Source: Alphaproteobacteria bacterium
GTDB lineage: Bacteria; Pseudomonadota; Alphaproteobacteria; UBA1280; UBA12223
Assembly (NCBI GenBank): GCA_003450915.1
Contig: DMEM01000073.1
Location: forward strand, 1-11,161
Length of the DNA: 11,161 nt
Direction of reading: 5' to 3'
The stretch's first letter is position 1, and each line of letters opens with the position of its first letter. The position numbers and the translations under genes were made by a program. This document shows, piece by piece, positions 5,082-11,109 of the stretch. Below the pieces are notes generated by a model. It ran no database searches and was not told the origin of the DNA. It worked only from the letters and a program-made list of their open reading frames with translations.

Positions 5082-6740
5082 ATGAATAAAGAAATGATTA
5101 AAGCTTGGGCTTTAGCAATTTTTTCAGTTACTGTATTATGGGGGCTTGGTAATATATCTGTTAGTTATGCTTCAAAAATTTTAGAAGCTAATGCGATAAT
5201 TTATACCTGTTCAATTTTTATAGGTAGTGCATTTTCACTTCTTTTATATGCCGGTAACGGTGACTTAGGTAAAGAAACTTTAAGAAGTATTGATACTTGG
5301 GGTTATGGACTTGTTCTTATTATTAGCTTTATTTTAAGCTTTGGGCTTTTTGGTTATACAACAGCAACCGAAGCAACTTTATTGCAAAGATCTAGTATTT
5401 TAGCAAGTGCTTTTGCAGGTTGGTTGTTTTTAAATAGAACCTCAGGGTTCTCTCAGCTTATTGGTTTATTATTAGTTTTTGCAGGTGTTATTATAGTTTG
5501 TCTTGGAGTTCCTGCAGAGTCAAAGGCATATATTTATATGTTAGTTATAGTGTTTGCATTTTTACAAGCAGGCAGGGCGTTATTAGCCGAAGTTCATAAA
5601 GCTCATAAATACGCATCTGAAAATAGAACAGAAAAAGACAGAGTGAGAGTTGTTGGTTATATTATGTTCGTTGTTTCAATCTTATTTTTATCTATTTCAT
5701 TTGTATTTAGTTTTATTGAATATTCAACAGGGACAAATGTTTCAACAGTTATTCCTGATTTAAAAGAGTTTACAAATCCAGCAAGTATATTTATGGGGCT
5801 TATTGTTGGTATGCTTATTATTGCTCCGATTAGGCTTATTGAATTTACTGCTGCAAGCAAAATAAAATCAGAAAACTATTTAGCTTTAGGTGCTTTAGCT
5901 CCTTTTACAACGTTATTTTGGGAATGGCTAACATCTCCAATAACAGGTTTAAGCTTAAAAGAATTTTCACAAAATGACTTAATCGCAGGGCTTGTTATTT
6001 TATCAGGTGGTTTAGTGATTGCTTTTTCAAAAGCTAAAAAACAAATTGATAATGATGTTAATGAGTATGTTGTACAAAGCTTGACTGATATTGAAGCAGT
6101 TGAAGATTCTAAAGATATTATTGAAAAAACATTAACTTATTATAATAAAGATGTTTCTCAGGTTTCTAAAGCTTTAGGACTGCCTATTGATGTTGTTAAA
6201 GCTGTTTTAGAGCAAAGTGATATTGCTTTGAAAAAAGATGTTTTAAAAACAGTTGAAAGAGTTTATAGAATAGATATTTCATCAAAAGATAGTTTAACAG
6301 GATTATTAAACCGTTCAGGCTTAATGCAAAAGTTAGAAAAGCTTATTGCAAAGAATAAAGATTTTACTCTGTTTTATATCGATTTAAATAAGTTTAAACC
6401 GATTAATGATAACTATGGGCATCAAGCTGGAGATGAAGCTTTACAGGTAATCGCAAAGCGTTTAAGTAATTTTCATAAGAATGTAAAAGTAGTTTCAAGA
6501 ATCGGTGGTGATGAGTATGTTATTATTTTAGAAAAGAACTTAAACCTTCTTGATTTTACAAAATCTTTACATAAAAAAATTGAAGAATTCTTTACTCTTG
6601 AAACTATGAATATGGTTGCTTCAATTTCTGCAAGTATCGGCCATGTTAAATCAGTTGACTATAAACACATGAATGCTGAAGAATTGCTAGAGTTTGCTGA
6701 TAAGATGATGTTAGACTTAAAGGAAAATTCAGATAGATAA
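5082..6740 (+). CDS. Membrane-bound diguanylate cyclase: DMT/EamA-like 10-TM domain fused to GGDEF
   Basis: The 552-aa protein starts with about ten hydrophobic helices (residues 5-316), arranged like two five-helix EamA/DMT transporter repeats. A charged linker follows, including an HTH-like helical stretch (about 357-378, DVSQVSKALGLPIDVVKAVL). The C-terminal GGDEF domain spans about 403-545, with DSLTGLLNR (403-411), IDLNKFKPINDNYGHQAGD (433-451) and the active-site motif as GGDEY (475-479). Metal and substrate residues appear intact, so cyclic di-GMP synthesis in the cytoplasm is expected. The inhibitory I-site RxxD reads KNVK, so product inhibition is probably lost. AGGAG lies 8 nt before the ATG. 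It is the last gene of the operon and is followed by a terminator. The membrane part may sense or transport a small molecule; the ligand is unknown. Confidence 0.88.
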   Translation: MNKEMIKAWALAIFSVTVLWGLGNISVSYASKILEANAIIYTCSIFIGSAFSLLLYAGNGDLGKETLRSIDTWGYGLVLIISFILSFGLFGYTTATEATLLQRSSILASAFAGWLFLNRTSGFSQLIGLLLVFAGVIIVCLGVPAESKAYIYMLVIVFAFLQAGRALLAEVHKAHKYASENRTEKDRVRVVGYIMFVVSILFLSISFVFSFIEYSTGTNVSTVIPDLKEFTNPASIFMGLIVGMLIIAPIRLIEFTAASKIKSENYLALGALAPFTTLFWEWLTSPITGLSLKEFSQNDLIAGLVILSGGLVIAFSKAKKQIDNDVNEYVVQSLTDIEAVEDSKDIIEKTLTYYNKDVSQVSKALGLPIDVVKAVLEQSDIALKKDVLKTVERVYRIDISSKDSLTGLLNRSGLMQKLEKLIAKNKDFTLFYIDLNKFKPINDNYGHQAGDEALQVIAKRLSNFHKNVKVVSRIGGDEYVIILEKNLNLLDFTKSLHKKIEEFFTLETMNMVASISASIGHVKSVDYKHMNAEELLEFADKMMLDLKENSDR

Positions 6741-6767
6741 AAAAAGACCTCATTATGAGGTTTTTTT
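6738..6767 (+). terminator. Terminator after the GGDEF gene
   Basis: ACCTCA-TTA-TGAGGT (6747-6761), extended by A/T pairs on both sides, runs into seven T residues. The stop codon itself lies in the 5' A-rich arm. Confidence 0.92.
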
Positions 6768-6815
6768 ATAGTACCTACTATACTTATTGCAAAAAATTGT
6801 TAGTTGTAATAAACT
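6768..6815 (+). promoter_or_regulatory. Putative pyrH promoter region with inverted repeat
   Basis: The perfect inverted repeat ATAGTA-CC-TACTAT (6768-6781) is followed by TTGCAA (6787-6792), a 17-nt spacer and TAAACT (6810-6815), each hexamer matching consensus at 4 of 6. pyrH lies behind a terminator and needs a promoter here. The exact boxes are uncertain. Confidence 0.4.
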
Positions 6816-6851
6816 AATTTAAACTTAAACCATAAATTAAAGGAACCTATT

Positions 6852-7577
6852 ATGGACAAATCTCAGATCTTAAATAATTCAAAAAGATTCTTAATTAAAC
6901 TTTCTGGAGAAATGCTACTTGGCGATAAAGAGTTTGGTATTGATACTAAAACTTTAGAAATTTTTGCTAAAGAAATTAAGCTTGTTGTAGATAAAGGCTT
7001 TCAAATTGCTCTAGTTATTGGTGGAGGTAATATTTTTAGAGGAGTATCAGGCTCTGCTGATGGTTTAGATAGAGCCGATGCTGACTACATGGGAATGCTT
7101 GCAACATGTATGAATGGTATTGCTTTACAAAATGCATTATATAAAGAAGGTGTTGAAACAAGAGTTCAAACAGCAATTAAAATGAATGAAGTTGCTGAAC
7201 CTTATATTAGAGGGCGTGCATTGCGTCATATAGAAAAAGGCCGTGTAGTTATTTTTGTGGCAGGTACTGGTAATCCATATTTTACAACTGATACTGCGGC
7301 GGCTCTTCGTGCAGTTGAGCTAGATTGCGATATGCTAATTAAAGCAACAAAAGTAGATGGTATTTATGATAAAGATCCTGCAAAACATGCTGATGCAGAA
7401 CATTTTGAGTCAATCAGCTATCAAGAAGTATTAGTAAAAGATTTAAAAGTTATGGATGGTTCAGCAATTTCACTATGTCGTGATAATAAGCTACCAATTA
7501 TGGTTGCTAGTATGGCTGAATCTGAAGGTTTGCTAAAAGCATTAACTAATGCAACAAAAACAACAATTGTATACTAG
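6852..7577 (+). CDS. pyrH: UMP kinase
   Basis: PyrH phosphorylates UMP to UDP with ATP and belongs to the amino-acid kinase superfamily; it acts as a cytoplasmic hexamer. The 241-aa protein is full length and shows KLSGE (16-20), the GGGNIFRG nucleotide/UMP loop (57-64), GTGNPYFTTDTAA (138-150) and KVDGIYDKDP (167-176). AAAGGA (6838-6843) is 8 nt before the ATG. In most proteobacteria it directly follows tsf; here a 2.6-kb accessory operon lies between them. No terminator separates it from the HD gene 30 nt downstream, so the two are probably co-transcribed. Confidence 0.98.
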   Translation: MDKSQILNNSKRFLIKLSGEMLLGDKEFGIDTKTLEIFAKEIKLVVDKGFQIALVIGGGNIFRGVSGSADGLDRADADYMGMLATCMNGIALQNALYKEGVETRVQTAIKMNEVAEPYIRGRALRHIEKGRVVIFVAGTGNPYFTTDTAAALRAVELDCDMLIKATKVDGIYDKDPAKHADAEHFESISYQEVLVKDLKVMDGSAISLCRDNKLPIMVASMAESEGLLKALTNATKTTIVY

Positions 7578-7607
7578 ATTACATAGAAAAAGGAATAGAA
7601 ATATTAT

Positions 7608-8681
7608 ATGCAATATTTAATTAATCGATCTCATATAGAATCAAACAAGGCGTTTCAAAGATTATCAGATAAGACTCAAGTTTTAACTCCCAAGTTAGGG
7701 CGTCAAGAAGTTGTTAGAAATAGATTGACTCATTCATATGAGGTGGCGACGTCAGCAGAAATGGTGGCTGCGGCAATTTCAACGAAAGCATTTGATGCAG
7801 ATTATCAAAAGTCAGTTTATAATATTTCATTACTTCACGATATCGGTCACTCACCGTTTGGTCATGAAGGTGCTAAAATTTTAGAAGACAGGTTTCAAAA
7901 GCTAGGAGTTAAAGAAGGCTTTTCAGATAATAACAATAACTTTGTTGTAATTAAGAAAAATCAAATTAAAACTAGCGATTATGAATTAGCAAGTTTAGTT
8001 AAATATCCAACAAAACTTTATAAAACACAAAAACAATATAGAGACTTATTAGATAAAGCTATTGATGCTGATTTGGCTTATTTTGAAAATAAGATTCCTG
8101 TTGAAATTCGTCCTAAGCGTACTTTAGCTTGTGAAATAATGGATGAGGCTGATAGAAATACATACACTTGTGCAGATTTAGCAGACTGTTATTGCCTAGG
8201 TTTAGCTGATGAATCGGACTTAGTAAAATTGTTAGATTCTGATAAGTTCCATAATATTGAGATTATTGAATTTTTAACAGTTGCAATTCAAGCTGTTAAA
8301 CAAAGAAATAAAACATTGATTAAAAATATCTTTGCAAATTTAAAAGTTGATTTAAACCAGAACTATTATTTAGCTAAAAATTTAAAGCTAAAACCAAGAG
8401 ATAAACAGATGTTTGCTTTTAGAGAGGTTTTAAACAAATTATGTATGCGAATCTATATTAGTTCATCATATGTTAAAAAAGTTAGAAAGCAAGAAGGTAA
8501 ATATCTAGAGTTTTATATTAGCTATATTTTAGATAATAGTTATTATCCTTCAAAGCATTATGCTCGAAAAATAGAAGAGTCTAAAAAAGACAGTGAAAAG
8601 TATGCTCTAATAAGAGATATGATTGCTGATAGTACGGATAATTTTATTAAAAATTTCTATCTTGAAAAAAAGTCTAAATAG
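7608..8681 (+). CDS. HD-superfamily dGTPase-like (dNTP triphosphohydrolase) protein
   Basis: The 357-aa protein carries dGTPase-family landmarks: FQRLSDKTQV (16-25), RLTHSYEVA with the first metal His42 (39-47), the HD pair H77-D78 in HDIGHSPFGHEG (77-88), and the fourth ligand D182 in EADRNTYTCADLAD. All four metal ligands are present, so hydrolysis of a dNTP to nucleoside plus triphosphate is plausible. The usual Asn/Gln-rich motif after the HD box reads FSDNNNNF, somewhat unlike classical Dgt, so the preferred nucleotide is uncertain. The second half is Lys/Tyr-rich and poorly recognisable. It starts 30 nt after pyrH; the ribosome site is weak, with GGA 13 nt upstream. Its 3' end overlaps the frr promoter. 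Roles in dNTP pool control or phage restriction are known for relatives; which applies here is not visible. Confidence 0.85.
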   Translation: MQYLINRSHIESNKAFQRLSDKTQVLTPKLGRQEVVRNRLTHSYEVATSAEMVAAAISTKAFDADYQKSVYNISLLHDIGHSPFGHEGAKILEDRFQKLGVKEGFSDNNNNFVVIKKNQIKTSDYELASLVKYPTKLYKTQKQYRDLLDKAIDADLAYFENKIPVEIRPKRTLACEIMDEADRNTYTCADLADCYCLGLADESDLVKLLDSDKFHNIEIIEFLTVAIQAVKQRNKTLIKNIFANLKVDLNQNYYLAKNLKLKPRDKQMFAFREVLNKLCMRIYISSSYVKKVRKQEGKYLEFYISYILDNSYYPSKHYARKIEESKKDSEKYALIRDMIADSTDNFIKNFYLEKKSK

Positions 8682-8690
8682 TTGTATACT
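8662..8690 (+). promoter_or_regulatory. frr promoter overlapping the HD gene stop
   Basis: TTGAAA (8662-8667), a 17-nt spacer and TATACT (8685-8690) form a strong sigma70-type promoter. The -35 lies in the last codons of the HD gene. The predicted start is near 8697, giving a leader of about 40 nt for frr. Confidence 0.75.
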
Positions 8691-8737
8691 GCAAAGACAT
8701 TTTAGAGAAAATTCAAACAAACAAAAGAGAATATATT

Positions 8738-9283
8738 ATGATTGACAATATTATTGCTGACACTAAAGAAAAAATGGAAAAGTCAGAAGCAGCCCTTAAA
8801 CAAGATCTTGCTAGCCTAAGAACAGGCCGTGCTTCAACAGATATTTTAAACGGTATAATGGTTGATGCTTACGGTTCAAAAATGCCTTTAACACAAGTAG
8901 GTAACGTATCAGTTGTTGATACAAGAATGCTAAGCGTAACAGTTTGGGATATGAGCATGGTTGAAGCAACAGATAAATCAATTCGTGAGTCAGGTTTAGG
9001 TTTTAACCCATCTTATGAAGGTAACGTTATTAGAATTCCTCTACCAGAATTAACAGAAGATAGAAGAAAAGAGCTTGTTAAAGTTGCTCATAAATATGCT
9101 GAAGCTGGTAAAGTAGCTATCAGAAACGTACGTCGTGATGCAATGGATAAAATTAAAAAATCTGATGCAAGTGAAGATGAGCAAAGAGGTTTACAAGATG
9201 AAGTTCAAAAACTAACTGATACAGCTGTTAAAAACGTAGATTCTATCCTAGCAGGTAAAGAAAAAGAAATTCTAACAGTTTAA
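8738..9283 (+). CDS. frr: Ribosome recycling factor
   Basis: RRF splits post-termination ribosomes together with EF-G. The 181-aa protein (family about 185) has the three-helix bundle signature LRTGRA (27-32), the loop domain around 40-100, PLPELTEDRRKELVK (101-115) and VRRDAMDKIKK (131-141). The Shine-Dalgarno is modest (AAGAGA, about 7 nt before the ATG). CTA leucine codons are frequent, as in rpsB and tsf. It has its own promoter and terminator. It normally follows pyrH directly, but here the HD gene is interposed. The usual downstream uppS/cdsA genes are absent from this window. Confidence 0.98.
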   Translation: MIDNIIADTKEKMEKSEAALKQDLASLRTGRASTDILNGIMVDAYGSKMPLTQVGNVSVVDTRMLSVTVWDMSMVEATDKSIRESGLGFNPSYEGNVIRIPLPELTEDRRKELVKVAHKYAEAGKVAIRNVRRDAMDKIKKSDASEDEQRGLQDEVQKLTDTAVKNVDSILAGKEKEILTV

Positions 9284-9319
9284 GGACTATTTTCTTTGGC
9301 TTTTTTATTTATTAAGTTG

Positions 9320-9337
9320 TCATGTACTACTTGTACA
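9320..9337 (+). repeat. Palindromic 3'UTR motif, copy 2 (after frr)
   Basis: TCATGTACTACTTGTACA (TGTAC-N5-GTACA) lies 36 nt after the frr stop and 53 nt before the terminator stem. It matches the post-tsf copy at 16 of 18 positions. Confidence 0.7.
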
Positions 9338-9390
9338 TTTCCTTTATTGATAAATAGAAATTTCTTTGAAAATTGCACATTAAATAATAT

Positions 9391-9424
9391 AAAAAAGAGG
9401 CAGGTTTAGGTCTCTTTTTTATTT
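9391..9424 (+). terminator. frr terminator
   Basis: AAAAAAGAG (9391-9399) pairs with CTCTTTTTT (9412-9420), with an additional G-U pair at the top of the stem, and the T-rich stretch follows. Confidence 0.85.
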
Positions 9425-9444
9425 TTACATTTTCCTCTCCTTCT

Positions 9445-9474
9445 GTCATCCCGGACTTGATCCGGGATCTCTGC
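9445..9474 (+). repeat. Dispersed alphaproteobacterial-type palindromic repeat, intact copy
   Basis: An 8-bp GC-rich stem (ATCCCGGA / TCCGGGAT, 9448-9455 with 9461-9468) closes on CTTGA, flanked by GTC and CTCTGC. It stands out in this AT-rich region. I know closely similar sequences as multi-copy intergenic palindromes in many alphaproteobacterial genomes. A decayed relative lies at 4378-4446. The remainder of the 9284-9630 gap holds the frr 3' signals and the pilin promoter, and no further gene. Confidence 0.75.
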
Positions 9475-9529
9475 AATAAAAGTATATCATTGTAAAAATG
9501 TTCTTTGTGTTAAAAATATTACATAAAAA

Positions 9530-9590
9530 ATAGTATTTACTATATTCTTTACTTTAGTATTTTGTAAAGTTATACCTGTAATGCTATACT
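9530..9590 (+). promoter_or_regulatory. Promoter and operator-like repeats of the pilin pair
   Basis: TTGTAA (9562-9567), a 17-nt spacer and TATACT (9585-9590), with an extended -10 TGC just before it, predict a start near 9597. The -35 overlaps the inverted repeat CTTTAC-N11-GTAAAG (9547-9569). A second one, ATAGTA-TT-TACTAT, lies at 9530-9543 and also occurs upstream of pyrH with a different centre. Confidence 0.7.
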
Positions 9591-9630
9591 AAAAAAGATA
9601 TTTATAAAGAATAAAAAAGGATATGTTTAA

Positions 9631-10230
9631 ATGTTGAAAAAAGGTGCTATGTTTGGTCTTGACGCTCGTATTGCTTTAGCAATATTTGGGGCGTTATCTG
9701 TGATATCAGGAGCAGCATTATATTCAGCGATTCAAGATGCTAAAGCAACTGCATTTATAACAGAGATGCAAGAAATCGGTAAAGCATGGGAGCAGTATTA
9801 CTTAGATACAGGAGAAAATTTACCAATAGATAAAAACCCCTCATGTGCCGTTGACTGCCACTATAAGATAGCAAAATTAGTTAGTGCTTCGATTACAGGG
9901 TGGAAAGGACCTTATTTAACTTATTCTGAAAATACAGATTGGGAGTTATCAAATGGTGAATTTAATTTAGGTCTTATTTCTGCATCAACAGATGTTGCTT
10001 GGGGGCTTAATAATGTTAAATGGGCAGATGCATCATGTTCAACAGGTAGAAAGTGCTATAACTGGGTAGTTTTTTATAACTTGAACTTAGATAGTTCATT
10101 GGCAAAGAAAATAGATTCTAAAATTGATGGGGTTATTGATGGTTCCGCTGGGTTATTTAGATGGCGTAATGGTGCTAGTTCAACTGAGTCAATACATCTT
10201 GCAGTTCAAGTTATTCCAAATAATAATTAA
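9631..10230 (+). CDS. Type IV pilin / pseudopilin-like protein 1
   Basis: The 199-aa protein has the layout of a class III (prepilin) signal: a short basic leader (MLKKGA), then MFGLD and a continuous hydrophobic helix (about 13-34) running into an amphipathic helix ending near YYLDTG (57-61). Cleavage after Ala6 would put Asp at mature position 5, where pilins have Glu. The globular part has GW-GPYL (90-95), DVAW (121-124) and four cysteines (72, 76, 136, 142), the last two as CX5C. AAGGAT lies 8 nt before the ATG. It is the first gene of a two-gene operon with a close N-terminal homologue 18 nt downstream. No prepilin peptidase or assembly ATPase is in the window, so whether it is a pilus subunit, a type II secretion pseudopilin or a related filament protein is open. 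Confidence 0.75.
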   Translation: MLKKGAMFGLDARIALAIFGALSVISGAALYSAIQDAKATAFITEMQEIGKAWEQYYLDTGENLPIDKNPSCAVDCHYKIAKLVSASITGWKGPYLTYSENTDWELSNGEFNLGLISASTDVAWGLNNVKWADASCSTGRKCYNWVVFYNLNLDSSLAKKIDSKIDGVIDGSAGLFRWRNGASSTESIHLAVQVIPNNN

Positions 10231-10248
10231 ATAAAAGGCCAATAAAAG

Positions 10249-10863
10249 ATGAAATTTAGTAAAGGTGCAATGTTTGGGCTTGACGCTCGTATTGCATTGG
10301 CAATATTTGGAGCATTATCAGTAATAAGTGGTGCAGCATTGTATAGTGCGATTCAGCAGAGTAAAGCAACAGCAATTTTAACTGAACTTAGAGAAATTGG
10401 AAAAGCTTGGGAACAGTATTATTTAGATACTGGTAATGATATTAGCGATGATATTAATGCTAATAAGGTTGATTTACCAACTTCATATTTAATAGAAGAT
10501 TCAGGGGTGTCGGGTTGGTCTGGTCCATATTTAAGTTATGAAAAACATAATACTCAATCATTACTTCATCCAGCTTATGATTATGTTGGTCTAAGAGCTT
10601 TAACTGGTGATGTTGCCTGGAGTGCAACAGTTGCTCCATGGTCGCATGCTCCAATTCAATGTACATCATCAAACCAGTGTAGTATTTGGGCCTTAATTGA
10701 TTATATTCCAAATGAGGCATTGATTAAAGCAATTGATGATACGGTTGATAATGATAGTAACTTGCTGCTTGGTAATTTTAGAGCATACAAGTCAACATCT
10801 GGAGCCTCGGAAAATAAATGGGCGGTGTTCTTAAATATTGCTCCTATTAAAAATCCAAACTAA
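10249..10863 (+). CDS. Type IV pilin / pseudopilin-like protein 2
   Basis: The 204-aa protein repeats the architecture of the preceding one. Its leader MKFSKGA is followed by MFGLDARIALAIFGALSVIS, identical over the membrane helix, and by a closely similar amphipathic helix (EIGKAWEQYYLDTG, 49-62). After residue 62 the two proteins diverge strongly, keeping only GW-GPYL-Y (89-97), DVAW (121-124), a CX5C pair (138, 144) followed by a Trp, and an IDD-VD segment. This copy lacks the first cysteine pair of its neighbour. AAAAGG at 10233-10238 lies 10 nt before the ATG. A strong terminator ends the operon. The pair probably are major/minor subunits or alternative tips of one filament; that is inference. 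Confidence 0.75.
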   Translation: MKFSKGAMFGLDARIALAIFGALSVISGAALYSAIQQSKATAILTELREIGKAWEQYYLDTGNDISDDINANKVDLPTSYLIEDSGVSGWSGPYLSYEKHNTQSLLHPAYDYVGLRALTGDVAWSATVAPWSHAPIQCTSSNQCSIWALIDYIPNEALIKAIDDTVDNDSNLLLGNFRAYKSTSGASENKWAVFLNIAPIKNPN

Positions 10864-10893
10864 ATAAAGGTAGTATTTGTGATGATAAAGTTT

Positions 10894-10923
10894 AAGGCAA
10901 GCTAATTTAGCTTGCCTTTTTTT
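10894..10923 (+). terminator. Terminator of the pilin operon
   Basis: AAGGCAAGCTA / TAGCTTGCCTT (10894-10904 with 10908-10918) forms an 11-bp stem with an ATT loop and a run of T. The stem is symmetrical and may also slow transcription coming from the - strand gene opposite. Confidence 0.93.
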
Positions 10924-10937
10924 ATCGATATTTAGTT

Positions 10938-10959
10938 GTAGCTTTGAGTGCTACTTTTT
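10938..10959 (+). terminator. Weak second hairpin with T run
   Basis: GTAGC (10938-10942) and GCTAC (10950-10954) flank a 7-nt loop and are followed by five T on the + strand. The hairpin overlaps the stop codon of the - strand small ORF. It may be a backup terminator or an end structure of the - strand mRNA. Confidence 0.35.
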
Positions 10960-11031
10960 ATTTGCATTATAAAATAACTTGCGATTTCTTCTCGCTTTAT
11001 TTGCAAAATTTGCATTGTTTGTTTTGGCCAT
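10951..11031 (-). CDS. Hidden small basic protein (26 aa), unknown function
   Basis: On the - strand an ATG at 11031-11029 opens 26 codons beginning MAKTNNANFANKARRNRK and ending in a Lys-Lys tail before TAG at 10953-10951. The product is strongly basic and Asn-rich, with no cysteine or membrane segment. GGAG (11041-11038) lies 6 nt from this ATG. An alternative ATG at 11035-11033 would be only 2 nt from it and gives a 12-residue frame, so I prefer the second. A consensus promoter lies about 45 nt upstream. Basic content suggests nucleic-acid or ribosome binding, but I recognise no family. A non-coding small RNA from the same promoter is the main alternative. Confidence 0.55.
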   Translation of the reverse strand: MAKTNNANFANKARRNRKLFYNANKK

Positions 11032-11080
11032 GCATGGCTCCTTTTTATTATCAAAATGCTATTATTAGCTTTACCTTATA

Positions 11081-11109
11081 ATTATAAGCATAAAAAAAAT
11101 AACTTTCAA
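11081..11109 (-). promoter_or_regulatory. Consensus - strand promoter for the small gene
   Basis: Read on the - strand, TTGAAA (11109-11104), a spacer of exactly 17 nt and a perfect TATAAT (11086-11081) form the best promoter match in the window. The start should fall near 11074, leaving a leader of about 43 nt before the small ORF. Confidence 0.75.

Noticed and set aside
5657..5860. - strand ORF inside the GGDEF gene
   Set aside because: Antisense of hydrophobic membrane segments, no promoter or ribosome site.
9445..9474. CRISPR or terminator interpretation of the GC-rich palindrome
   Set aside because: Single copy with no regular spacers and no T tract; it matches a dispersed intergenic palindrome instead.
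10460..10720. - strand ORF opposite the second pilin gene
   Set aside because: Composition (His, Gln, Asn, Leu) is typical of an antisense shadow and the + strand frame is clearly real.
10951..11031. tmRNA tag or ribosomal protein identity for the small - strand ORF
   Set aside because: It lacks the tmRNA tag ending and any surrounding tRNA-like structure, and does not match a ribosomal protein I know.
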